From the NCBI GenBank assembly GCA_947457285.1, contig CANGVZ010000022.1, forward strand, positions 1 through 13,517: a stretch of 13,517 nucleotides of DNA, in the 5' to 3' direction. Below are positions 6,922 to 13,517 of the stretch, piece by piece. This DNA comes from Flavobacteriales bacterium (lineage in GTDB: Bacteria > Bacteroidota > Bacteroidia > Flavobacteriales_D > Sanyastnellaceae). Positions within the stretch are counted from its first letter, which is position 1. Each line of letters opens with the position of its first letter. A program made the translations under genes and the position numbers. The notes under the pieces were generated by a model. The model saw only the letters and a list, made by a program, of their open reading frames with translations. It had not been told where the DNA came from and did not search any database.

Positions 6922-7767
6922 TTGAATAAAAAGTCATTTGTTCCATTCACCATTCGCATCGCAGGTGATTTAATTCACTTTAAACAGCCTGCTATCATGG
7001 GGATTATGAACATTACCCCTGATTCATTTTTTGAAGGCAGCCGAATGGGTGAAGCTTATATTTTGAAGGCCGCAGAACAAATGCTAAAGGATGGTGCTGA
7101 TATTCTGGATATTGGAGGGCAAAGCACTCGCCCCGGCGCCGAACGCATGGATGCCAATGAAGAGTGGAAAAGAATTGAGACTATCATCCCGCAGCTGCAC
7201 CGCGAATTTCCCCATGCCATCCTCTCGATTGATACATTTTACGCATCGGTAGCGAAAAGAGCCATTGAAAATGGAGCTGCACTCGTCAATGATGTGAGCG
7301 CTGGAAGTATCGATGAGCGCATGTACCAGACTGTGGCCGAGCTTAAAGTGCCCTACATCCTCATGCACATGAAGGGAGATCCTCAAACCATGCAACAACA
7401 AGCCAATTACAATGACGTGGTTGGCGAGCTGATATTATTTTTCTCAGAAGAAATAAAGAAATTGAGAGCCATGGGCATCGCAGATATAATAATTGACCCA
7501 GGATTTGGCTTCGCGAAATTGCAGGAACATAATTTCGAAATCCTAAGAAATCTCACAGAATTACAACTGCTCAATTGCCCGATACTAGTGGGTATGTCCC
7601 GAAAAAAAATGATTCAGCGCGTTACCCAAACAGATGTTGAGAACGCGCTGAACGGTACGATTGCTGCCAATACGATTGCTCTTCTTAATGGCGCCTCAAT
7701 GCTGCGTGTTCACGATGTGAAGGCAGCCAGTGACGCCCGAGCGATAGTGATGGAATATTTTAAGTAA
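6922..7767 (+). CDS. folP: Dihydropteroate synthase
   Basis: Joins p-aminobenzoate to 6-hydroxymethyl-dihydropterin diphosphate to give dihydropteroate in folate synthesis; cytoplasmic TIM barrel, and the sulfonamide target. The 281-residue protein has the two family signatures: NITPDSF at 30-36 (loop 1; usual form NxTPDSF) and DIGGQSTRPG at 63-72 (loop 2). IDPGFGFAK follows the middle of the barrel. SRK at 226-228 carries the substrate-binding lysine, and RVHDV with Arg262 and His264 binds the diphosphate. The start is set at TTG 6922: an in-frame stop lies at 6907-6909 and the next ATG (about 6997) would remove the first strand. The gene is divergent from DUF1599 and convergent, with a three-base gap, with a small lipoprotein gene. 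All key residues are present. Confidence 0.95.
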   Translation: MNKKSFVPFTIRIAGDLIHFKQPAIMGIMNITPDSFFEGSRMGEAYILKAAEQMLKDGADILDIGGQSTRPGAERMDANEEWKRIETIIPQLHREFPHAILSIDTFYASVAKRAIENGAALVNDVSAGSIDERMYQTVAELKVPYILMHMKGDPQTMQQQANYNDVVGELILFFSEEIKKLRAMGIADIIIDPGFGFAKLQEHNFEILRNLTELQLLNCPILVGMSRKKMIQRVTQTDVENALNGTIAANTIALLNGASMLRVHDVKAASDARAIVMEYFK

Positions 7768-7770
7768 AAT

Positions 7771-7923
7771 TTACTCCTTCACTTCCACTTTATCATAAGC
7801 GGCACAGCTCGCATGACTATGTGTGGTGCAAGATTGCATTACCACTCCTAAGGTCAATAGTCCAAGAAATACGATGATCAATCTTTGGAGTACGGCATGT
7901 GCCCATTCATTTTGATGTTTCAT
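7771..7923 (-). CDS. Small putative lipoprotein or membrane peptide, 50 residues
   Basis: A short gene I do not recognise by name. From ATG 7923 it encodes a Lys/His-bearing N-terminus, a hydrophobic stretch (about residues 14-29, LQRLIIVFLGLLTLGV) and then QSC followed by THSHASCAAYDKVEVKE. This is the layout of a lipoprotein signal with a loose lipobox ending at Cys32, and the mature part would be only about 19 residues with a second Cys. The frame is open to 7998, but the extra N-terminal 25 residues are polar and would bury the signal, so the downstream ATG is preferred. It converges on folP: both stops lie in an 11-base palindrome at 7764-7774. Small Cys-anchored peptides like this are common in Flavobacteriia. 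It is probably real; function unknown. Confidence 0.5.
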   Translation of the reverse strand: MKHQNEWAHAVLQRLIIVFLGLLTLGVVMQSCTTHSHASCAAYDKVEVKE

Positions 7924-8012
7924 TGGTGTATGTATTAAAGTCAGGGTATAAAATTTATTTTTTTTAGGTTCAACGAAGTTTTCTCTAAAATGTTTCACTA
8001 CTCTCTACTCCA

Positions 8013-8052
8013 CGCCTTACGGGCGCAGTAGCATCCATACGCTCACGAGCGT
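8013..8052 (-). repeat. Two adjacent GC-rich hairpins in the region between the small lipoprotein gene and folD
   Basis: The stretch 7924-8207 holds no clear conserved gene. Within it, plus-strand 8039-8052 (ACGCTCACGAGCGT) and 8013-8025 (CGCCTTACGGGCG) are short perfect hairpins with GC-rich stems in an otherwise AT-rich spacer. On the minus strand the loops read CGTG and CGTAA. Neither is followed by a T-run, so they are not classical terminators. They could belong to a small RNA or leader upstream of the small lipoprotein gene, or be the end of the short ORF listed separately. Confidence 0.4.
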
Positions 8053-8103
8053 TACAGACCAGAGAAGCACTTTTTTAACTTTTGAGAATGTTAGCGTAAT
8101 CAT
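8017..8103 (-). CDS. Possible 28-residue hydrophobic peptide
   Basis: ATG 8103 opens a 28-residue frame ending at TAA 8017-8019. It has a basic start (residues 8-11, KVKK) and then a hydrophobic run (about 12-26, VLLWSVTLVSVWMLL) ending in RP, the form of a single-pass membrane peptide. Its stop codon lies in the loop of the 8013-8025 hairpin. No exact TAnnTTTG box or convincing ribosome site precedes it; a purine-rich GGGAG is about 20 bases upstream. A frame this short can arise by chance, so the coding call is weak. If real, it would be a small membrane protein or a leader peptide for the small lipoprotein gene. Confidence 0.25.
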   Translation of the reverse strand: MITLTFSKVKKVLLWSVTLVSVWMLLRP

Positions 8104-8207
8104 TGGGTTGTGTTTTTTAAATCTCCCTGCATCAAAGGAGGCATTTCCGTGCAAGTTGCTACTTGTTACGAAATTCAAACTCAATGGTTACGTTTTTTTG
8201 AAAGGAG

Positions 8208-9077
8208 CTATCCCTTCGCTGCCTGAAGGGTATTCATGAGCAAACTCGCAATGGTCATTGGCCCCACACCTCCAGGTACTGGAGTGATGGCCGAGCATTT
8301 TGCCGAAACCGATTCAAAATGGACATCTCCTGCCAATCGGAAACCCGATTTTTTAGTTTCGTCAACGATTCGGGTAATGCCTACATCGACGATCACTGCT
8401 CCATCTTTAATCATATCGCCAGTAACGAACTCAGGTCGGCCAAGAGCCGCCACAATGATATCAGCCTGCAATGTGAGCTCCTTTAAATTGCGCGTTTTAC
8501 TATGTGCAATGGTGACCGTGCAGTTGCCAGGGTAGGTATTTCGTTGCATTAAAATACCCATCGGCAAGCCTACAATATTGGACCTACCAATCACAACGCA
8601 ATGTTTGCCTGACGTTTCAATTTTATAATGTTCTAATAATTGAATAATCCCGTAAGGAGTGGCAGGGAGAAATGTGGGCAGATTCAAAGCCATTCTTCCT
8701 ACATTTTCTGGATGAAAACCATCTACATCTTTTCGTGGGTCAATGGCAAGGAGCACTGCCGTTTCATTGATGTGAGAAGGAAGCGGCAATTGAACAATGT
8801 ACCCATCAATACGATCATCAGCGTTCAGTTGTGCCACAATACCCAAAACCTCTTCTTGCGTAATGTCCGCCGGCTTATGGATCAAGCTCGATTCAAATCC
8901 AACCGCCTCACAGGCCTTCACTTTAGCTCCTACATATGTTAAACTTGCTCCATTATCACCAATTAGCACTGCAGCCAAGTGGGGACGGCGCTTGCCTGAT
9001 TGTACTAAGGCATCAACTTCTTGTTTGATTCTTGACTTAATAACATTCGATGTGGCGATGCCGTCTAGGATTTGCAT
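8208..9077 (-). CDS. folD: Bifunctional methylenetetrahydrofolate dehydrogenase/methenyl-THF cyclohydrolase
   Basis: Interconverts 5,10-methylene-, 5,10-methenyl- and 10-formyl-tetrahydrofolate using NADP(H), supplying one-carbon units for purines and formyl-Met; cytoplasmic. The start MQILDG at ATG 9077 matches family N-termini and gives 289 residues, the usual size; the open frame to 9137 adds a Phe-rich tail unlike FolD. Tyr48 and Lys52 in YVGAKVKAC are the cyclohydrolase/dehydrogenase residues. IDGYIVQLPLP, DPRKDVDGFHPEN, the cofactor motif GRSNIVGLPM, the DVGI segment and the C-terminal PVPGGVGPMT signature all follow in order. It is divergent from the amylase gene with 123 bases between the two starts. 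The last codons form a small hairpin (8212-8230) without a T-run. Confidence 0.96.
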   Translation of the reverse strand: MQILDGIATSNVIKSRIKQEVDALVQSGKRRPHLAAVLIGDNGASLTYVGAKVKACEAVGFESSLIHKPADITQEEVLGIVAQLNADDRIDGYIVQLPLPSHINETAVLLAIDPRKDVDGFHPENVGRMALNLPTFLPATPYGIIQLLEHYKIETSGKHCVVIGRSNIVGLPMGILMQRNTYPGNCTVTIAHSKTRNLKELTLQADIIVAALGRPEFVTGDMIKDGAVIVDVGITRIVDETKKSGFRLAGDVHFESVSAKCSAITPVPGGVGPMTIASLLMNTLQAAKG

Positions 9078-9150
9078 ATTGAAAAGCATGTTGGTGATCG
9101 ACAACAAAGAAAAGGCACTTTTTTTAAAAAATTTCACTTAAAAATAGATG

Positions 9151-9178
9151 GTGTACAAAAGACACTTACCTATATTTG
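9151..9178 (+). promoter_or_regulatory. Promoter of the amylase-family gene with an upstream palindrome-like motif
   Basis: TATATTTG at 9171-9178 is an exact -7 box; initiation near 9184 would leave about 17 bases before ATG 9201. Immediately upstream, GTGTACAAAAGACAC (9151-9165) is an imperfect inverted motif lying between the expected -33 position and the -7 box. It agrees at 12 of 15 positions with the perfect palindrome GTGTACAATGTACAC at 12052-12066, before the SusC-like gene. A shared regulator site is inferred. No good TTTG -33 box is seen. Confidence 0.5.
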
Positions 9179-9200
9179 AAAAAATAACCCGTCCTGTATA

Positions 9201-12017
9201 ATGAAAACATTCTACATCTTACTTGCATCCTTGCTTGTTGGCGTAGGCATGAACGCGCAGATCTTGACCACTCTGCCTGCCTTCCCCACGCAAACGGATG
9301 AAATTCAAATCACTTATAATACCTCAAGCGGTAACGGAGAACTTGGAGGAGCAGTTCCGGTTTATGCGCATACGGGTGTTATCACCAACCTCAGCAACGG
9401 TCCAAACGATTGGCGTCACGTAGTCGGCAATTGGGGCACTGCAGACCCTAACGTTGTAATGACTCCCCTCGGCGGAGGCAATCATCGCATCACCATCAAT
9501 CCTTCTACCTTTTATGATTTGGAAGTTGGCGAAACCATTGAACGTCTCATGTTTGTTTTCCGCAACCAAAGCGGTTCTCTCGTGGGAAGAAATGCAGATG
9601 GAAGCGACATCTATGTCGAAATCTTTGAGCCCGGATTTAATGCGGGTATCTCAGCTCCTGGAGTTGCCAGCTCTATCGTAAACGCGAACCAAAACGTAAC
9701 TGTTACCTGCAATGCTTCATTAGCAGCAGACATTACCTTAACGCAAAATGGCATCGAGGTGGCAAGCGCTACTCAACAAACAACGTTGAGCTACACCTTC
9801 AACGAATCTACTCCTGGAGAGTATGTTCTTGAAATGACTGCCGTGAATGGAACAGAAACGATCACCGACGAGGTGATGCTCGTGATTTTACCAGCAGTAA
9901 ACGTCGCTTCTGCTCCCGCAGGCACTATAGACGGTATCAACTATATTAATAGTACCACCGTACGCCTGCAATTCTTTGCACCAAACAAAGATTATGTTCT
10001 AGTTATAGGCGACTTTAACAACTGGAGCTTTGATCTAGACTACATGATGAACCGCACCCCTGATGGAAGTACTTATTGGATTGAACTCACTAATCTCGAT
10101 CCCAATCAGGAGTATAGATTCCAATATTATATTGGCGATGAGGGCATGAGAGTAGCAGAAATTTATGCTGAGAAAATTTTAAGCCCTTGGGATGATCCAT
10201 GGATTCCTGCTTCTACCTATCCTAATCTTACCCCATATCCAGTAGGTCTAACGACTGAACCTGTTTCAGTTTTTAAAATTAATCAAGATGAATTCTCTTG
10301 GTCAGACCAAAGCTTTGTGCGCCCCCCAAAAGAGCGATTGATTGTATACGAATTGTTGGTGCGTGATTTTGTGGCTGCACAAAACTATCAGACACTCACA
10401 GACACTCTCGACTATATCGAGCGTCTTGGTATCAACGCCATTCAATTGATGCCAATCAATGAATTTGAAGGCAATAATAGCTGGGGCTACAATCCTGCAT
10501 TCTATTTTGCACCAGACAAATATTACGGAACTCCGGAAGCGTTGAAAACATTCGTAAATGAATGCCACAACAGAGGAATAGCTGTAATTCTCGATATTGC
10601 ATTGAATCACAGTTTTGGCCAGAACCCAATGGTGCGCATGTATTTCAATCCAAATGCAGGCGAGTTCGGTCAGCCAACTGCGGAGAACCCTTGGTTCAAC
10701 CAAACTCCTACACACGACTTCAACGTTGGATATGACTTCAACCACGAGCAACCCAGAACACGTGCCTTCACGAAGCGCGTGATTCAATACTGGATGGATG
10801 AATATCATATCGATGGATATCGCTTCGACCTTTCAAAAGGTTTTACGCAAAACAACACCCTGGGCAATATTGGCGCTTGGAATGCCTACGACCAAAGCCG
10901 CGTAAACATTTGGACAGATTACTATAACCACATGCAAGATGTTGAGCCAGGATCTTATGTGATTCTCGAGCACCTCGGCGACAATCCCGAAGAAACAGCT
11001 CTTGCAAACATTGGAATGATGCTTTGGGGTAAAATGACTACCCAATATGAAGAAGCAGCAATGGGTTATGCCAGCGATCTCAACTGGGGTAGCTACCAAG
11101 CCAGAGGTTGGAACAATCCTCACTTGATATCTTATGCAGAAAGCCACGACGAAGAACGTGTGATGTACAAAACCATCAACTTCGGTAATAGCGCAGGAAG
11201 CTATGACACACAAGAATTTGACATTGCCATTCAACGTCAAGAATTGGCTCATGCCCTATTAATACCTGTACCAGGTCCAAAGATGATTTGGCAATTCGGC
11301 GAACTCGGTTATGATTACAGTATCAACTATTGCGAAGATGGTACCATCAACCCCAATTGCCGCACTGCACCGAAGCCTATTCGTTGGGACTATCAAGACA
11401 TAGAAGGAAGATTGCGCTGCTATAAAGTGGTGAGCGCTCTCAACAAACTAAAACTCACTCAACCTATTTTCTCTACCACCAACTTCAACATGGATACAGG
11501 CGGCTTTGGTAAGAGAATCCACCTCAATGGAACAACACAAAATGCTGTGATAGTAGGTAACACAAGTGTAAACCAGCTCTCCTTTATCCCCGGATTCCAA
11601 CACACCGGAACTTGGTACGATTACTTCACCGGCGAAGCTTTCCAAGTGAATGATTTGAATGCATCATTCACTTATGCACCAGGAGAGTATCACGTTTACC
11701 TCGACTATCAACTCCCTGCTCCAGACATTTCTGTAGGTGTGGAAGAAGTGATGAGTTTTGCTAAAGAAACAATGATGGTATATCCTAATCCATCGAATGG
11801 CCTTCTCAATATCTCATACAAACTTGCAAATGCAGGACGCGTGCAGCTAGAAGTAATTGACATGCAAGGAAGAGTTGTATTCAAAAATGATTTAGGTGTA
11901 CAAAATTCAGGCATTCAAACAACTCGTATTGAGAATCAATTTGATGCAGGACAATACATTGTGCGTGTGATCACTGCAAGTGGTATTTTAACCACCACTG
12001 CATTGATTACCGAGTGA
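9201..12017 (+). CDS. Secreted GH13 alpha-amylase-family enzyme with T9SS sorting domain
   Basis: A 938-residue secreted glycoside hydrolase likely to cut alpha-glucans. Signal peptide at residues 1-19 (cleavage after MNA). An N-terminal beta-module (about 20-145) contains the YAHTGVIT and RNADGSDIYVEIFEPG segments. An Ig-like module follows (about 150-235), then a CBM48/E-set-like domain (about 240-340, with VIGDFNNWS). The GH13 barrel starts near 375 and has region I DIALNH (465-470), region II GYRFDLSKG with Arg541 and nucleophile Asp543, region III ILEHLGD with acid/base Glu590, and region IV ESHDEE with His649 and Asp650. A C-terminal beta-domain is followed by the type A sorting domain from about 855 (YPNPSNG at 861-867), so export is via T9SS and the product is cell-surface or extracellular. 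All catalytic residues are present. The subfamily and exact glucan are not decided. The SusC-like gene follows on the same strand. Confidence 0.93.
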   Translation: MKTFYILLASLLVGVGMNAQILTTLPAFPTQTDEIQITYNTSSGNGELGGAVPVYAHTGVITNLSNGPNDWRHVVGNWGTADPNVVMTPLGGGNHRITINPSTFYDLEVGETIERLMFVFRNQSGSLVGRNADGSDIYVEIFEPGFNAGISAPGVASSIVNANQNVTVTCNASLAADITLTQNGIEVASATQQTTLSYTFNESTPGEYVLEMTAVNGTETITDEVMLVILPAVNVASAPAGTIDGINYINSTTVRLQFFAPNKDYVLVIGDFNNWSFDLDYMMNRTPDGSTYWIELTNLDPNQEYRFQYYIGDEGMRVAEIYAEKILSPWDDPWIPASTYPNLTPYPVGLTTEPVSVFKINQDEFSWSDQSFVRPPKERLIVYELLVRDFVAAQNYQTLTDTLDYIERLGINAIQLMPINEFEGNNSWGYNPAFYFAPDKYYGTPEALKTFVNECHNRGIAVILDIALNHSFGQNPMVRMYFNPNAGEFGQPTAENPWFNQTPTHDFNVGYDFNHEQPRTRAFTKRVIQYWMDEYHIDGYRFDLSKGFTQNNTLGNIGAWNAYDQSRVNIWTDYYNHMQDVEPGSYVILEHLGDNPEETALANIGMMLWGKMTTQYEEAAMGYASDLNWGSYQARGWNNPHLISYAESHDEERVMYKTINFGNSAGSYDTQEFDIAIQRQELAHALLIPVPGPKMIWQFGELGYDYSINYCEDGTINPNCRTAPKPIRWDYQDIEGRLRCYKVVSALNKLKLTQPIFSTTNFNMDTGGFGKRIHLNGTTQNAVIVGNTSVNQLSFIPGFQHTGTWYDYFTGEAFQVNDLNASFTYAPGEYHVYLDYQLPAPDISVGVEEVMSFAKETMMVYPNPSNGLLNISYKLANAGRVQLEVIDMQGRVVFKNDLGVQNSGIQTTRIENQFDAGQYIVRVITASGILTTTALITE

Positions 12018-12032
12018 TTAGACTAGGCAAAG

Positions 12033-12096
12033 GTCCTCGAACATAAGATTAGTGTACAATGTACACTTTATGAAAAAAAATCTTATGTTTGAGGAC
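12033..12096. repeat. Nested inverted repeat between the amylase and SusC-like genes
   Basis: The outer arms GTCCTCGAACATAAGATT (12033-12050) and AATCTTATGTTTGAGGAC (12079-12096) pair over 18 positions with one G-U in RNA. Inside the loop, GTGTACAATGTACAC (12052-12066) is a perfect 7+1+7 palindrome. It starts 15 bases after the amylase stop, so it may form the 3' end structure of that mRNA, but only a weak T-run (TGTTTG) follows. The right arm also contains a -7 promoter box. It could act as a terminator, an operator, or both. Confidence 0.75.
12084..12091 (+). promoter_or_regulatory. Candidate -7 box for the SusC-like gene, in the right arm of the inverted repeat
   Basis: TATGTTTG matches TAnnTTTG exactly. 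Initiation near 12097 would give a leader of about 38 bases before ATG 12135. The -33 position, 19 bases upstream, falls within the inner palindrome 12052-12066 and has no TTTG, so a regulator bound there could control access. Function is inferred. Confidence 0.4.
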
Positions 12097-12134
12097 TGTT
12101 TGCAACCAATAACCAAACGAACCAAATAAAAACC

Positions 12135-13517
12135 ATGAGAATTTTTTACGCATTCACCGCATGCGCTGCCTTTCTAATTGGTAGCATCTCAATGCATGCA
12201 CAGACAGTGAAAGGAACTGTCAAAGACGATGCGGGAACACTGCCAGGCGTTGTGGTCAAAGACGCAGCCAATACGGCAGGTACCTCTACCGACATCGATG
12301 GAAATTACAAACTCAAATTAAAAGCCGGAAAGCACACCCTTGAATTTAAGATGGTCGGTTACACTACACAAACGCGTGAAGTAACCCTTTCAGAAGGTCA
12401 AGAAGTTACGCTGGATGTGACACTAGAGTCGGAGGACAGCGACCTCGATGAAGTAGTCATTGTTGGTTATGGTGTTCAAAGAAAGAGAGAAGTAACTGGC
12501 TCTATTTCTAAAGTTGATGGTAAAGAGTTAACCAAGCTTCCGGTGCCCAGCTTCGAAGCTGCCCTTCAAGGTCAAGCAGCGGGTGTAGCAGTAACACAAA
12601 GTAGCGGTCTTGCTGGTAGCGGATCTTTGGTTCGAATCAGAGGTATAGCTTCCATTTCGGCGGGTGGTGATCCACTTTACGTAATTGATGGTATTCCGAT
12701 TATTCAAAACCAATTTATCAACGGAAACACTGGAGCCCTCAACTCAAATCCATTGGCGAGCATTAACCCTGCGGATATTGAATCTGTAGAAATTTTGAAA
12801 GATGCCGCAGCTACTGGTATCTATGGTTCACGCGGTGCGAACGGTGTGGTTTTGATTACAACAAAAAGAGGATCAAAAACTAAAAAGGGCGTTCAATTCG
12901 ACTTCAGCACTCGCCACGGTTTCGGTGTTGCTGCGTCAAGACCAAACATGATGAATACTGAGCAATACCTCGCTGTTCGTCAAGAAGCTTGGGAAAATGA
13001 TGGCGGTACTGGTTATGTATGGCTTCCTGGTGTTGTGTACGAAAGCGGACAAGGTGCAGGCGCCAGCGCTCTCGAAAGACAACAGAAATACGAGCTCGCA
13101 CGCCAAATCAATACTGATTGGGTGGACCAAACTATTGGTGTAGGCTTCAAGCAGAACTACAACTTTGGTGCGAATTACTCAACCGACAAAATCGCATTGT
13201 ACACTGGACTTTCGTATGATGATAATGGATCTTATCTCATTGGCAACTCTTATGAGCGTATCAGCGGTAGAACAAACTTCGACTACACTATTAATAAAAA
13301 ACTCAAAGTTCTCACCAGCCTCTCATACTCTCTAGGTCGCAATAATCGCGTTGACGCAGCTTGGAGTGGTGGACTTGGTTTGGCGATGAGCACCGCCCTT
13401 CCTTACTACCCTGTGACGGTCGACTCCACTGCACTTGAGCTCTTTGGTGGAGACTTTGAAGTGGGTGATTACTTCATGTGGAATAGCGGTTACACAAGCC
13501 CTGTGGCTGTTAGAGAA
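12135..13517 (+). CDS. SusC/RagA-family TonB-dependent outer-membrane receptor, N-terminal part (3' end cut by window)
   Basis: Outer-membrane porin-like importer that works with a SusD lipoprotein to take up oligosaccharides or peptides, energised by TonB-ExbBD. The frame is open without a stop from ATG 12135 to the window edge: 461 residues of a family usually about 1000. Signal peptide at 1-22 (cleavage after MHA). A carboxypeptidase-regulatory-like domain follows at about 24-97, with the STDIDGNYKL and FKMVGY strands. The TonB-box segment DEVVIVGYG is at 105-113. The plug (about 116-240) contains VRIRGIASI, PLYVIDGIP, SVEILKDAAATGIYGSRGANG and VVLITTKRG, all hallmark blocks, then the first barrel strands. 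The upstream GH13 gene suggests an alpha-glucan locus, and a susD-like gene is expected next. Confidence 0.95.
   Translation, partial: MRIFYAFTACAAFLIGSISMHAQTVKGTVKDDAGTLPGVVVKDAANTAGTSTDIDGNYKLKLKAGKHTLEFKMVGYTTQTREVTLSEGQEVTLDVTLESEDSDLDEVVIVGYGVQRKREVTGSISKVDGKELTKLPVPSFEAALQGQAAGVAVTQSSGLAGSGSLVRIRGIASISAGGDPLYVIDGIPIIQNQFINGNTGALNSNPLASINPADIESVEILKDAAATGIYGSRGANGVVLITTKRGSKTKKGVQFDFSTRHGFGVAASRPNMMNTEQYLAVRQEAWENDGGTGYVWLPGVVYESGQGAGASALERQQKYELARQINTDWVDQTIGVGFKQNYNFGANYSTDKIALYTGLSYDDNGSYLIGNSYERISGRTNFDYTINKKLKVLTSLSYSLGRNNRVDAAWSGGLGLAMSTALPYYPVTVDSTALELFGGDFEVGDYFMWNSGYTSPVAVRE

Noticed and set aside
6908..6946. Longer DUF1599 start at ATG 6946
   Set aside because: It would overlap the folP coding region and adds residues not typical of the family; ATG 6907 is preferred, though not proven.
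8010..8080. Possible tRNA, because of two adjacent GC-rich hairpins
   Set aside because: There is no T-arm GTTC(G/A)A sequence, no 7-bp acceptor pairing and no anticodon arm of proper size.
8212..8230. CCCTTC/GAAGGG hairpin at the end of folD, considered as a terminator
   Set aside because: It lies within the last codons and is not followed by a T-run on the minus strand; the nearby T-run is on the wrong side.
9078..9137. Longer folD start at ATG 9137
   Set aside because: The extra 20 residues are Phe/Ser-rich and unlike FolD; MQILDG at ATG 9077 matches the family start.
10302..11252. Long minus-strand frames (168 and 139 residues) under the GH13 gene
   Set aside because: They lie opposite the catalytic barrel, whose motifs are intact; no recognisable motif or promoter supports them.
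1..13517. CRISPR arrays, insertion sequences, prophage or attachment sites
   Set aside because: No spaced direct repeats, transposase or integrase motifs or tRNA-end duplications were seen on either strand.

Overview
The window looks like a chromosomal segment of a Bacteroidota bacterium, most likely from Flavobacteriia or a neighbouring class. The evidence is a SusC/RagA-type receptor with a carboxypeptidase-regulatory-like N-terminal domain and a DEVV(I/V)VGYG TonB box, a secreted amylase-family enzyme with a type IX secretion (T9SS) sorting domain, a DUF1599 gene beside a BT_3928-type DoxX gene and folP, and several exact matches to the Bacteroidota -7 promoter box TAnnTTTG. The genus cannot be named from the sequence alone. 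No phage, insertion sequence, CRISPR array, tRNA or rRNA was seen.

Layout. 1-381 is the C-terminal part of a beta-carbonic anhydrase. 470-1156 is a YugP-type membrane zinc peptidase with its own promoter. A strong terminator hairpin at 1184-1209 ends it, and this hairpin also holds a -7 promoter box. That box would drive a tight three-gene plus-strand run: a TetA-like MFS transporter (1218-2438), a GmhB-like HAD phosphatase (2440-2922) and a PLP-dependent class IV aminotransferase (2927-3793). This run converges, inside a shared CTAG, on a minus-strand run read as DUF1599 (6907-6332), a DoxX/thioredoxin-like membrane protein (6249-4897) and an Opp/Dpp-type permease (4893-3790). folP (dihydropteroate synthase) is divergent from DUF1599 and probably starts at TTG 6922. 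Then comes a small putative lipoprotein (7923-7771, minus), about 280 bases with a possible 28-residue ORF and two GC-rich hairpins, and folD (9077-8208, minus). The right end is a glycan-use locus: a 938-residue secreted GH13 enzyme (9201-12017), an intergenic nested inverted repeat, and the N-terminal half of a SusC-like receptor running off the edge. A SusD partner would be expected just outside the window.

How the genes work together. folP and folD both serve folate/one-carbon metabolism, and the class IV aminotransferase could be a PabC-like lyase making the p-aminobenzoate that folP uses, although its substrate cannot be read from the sequence. The GH13 enzyme would cut alpha-glucan outside the cell and the SusC-like receptor would import the oligosaccharides. 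Most of the window is ordinary core genome. The points most worth a second look are the HAD phosphatase that has lost all four zinc ligands, the promoter inside a terminator, the nested inverted repeat before susC with a partly matching motif before the amylase gene, and the duplicated DUF1599 protein next to a thioredoxin-like domain without active-site cysteines.
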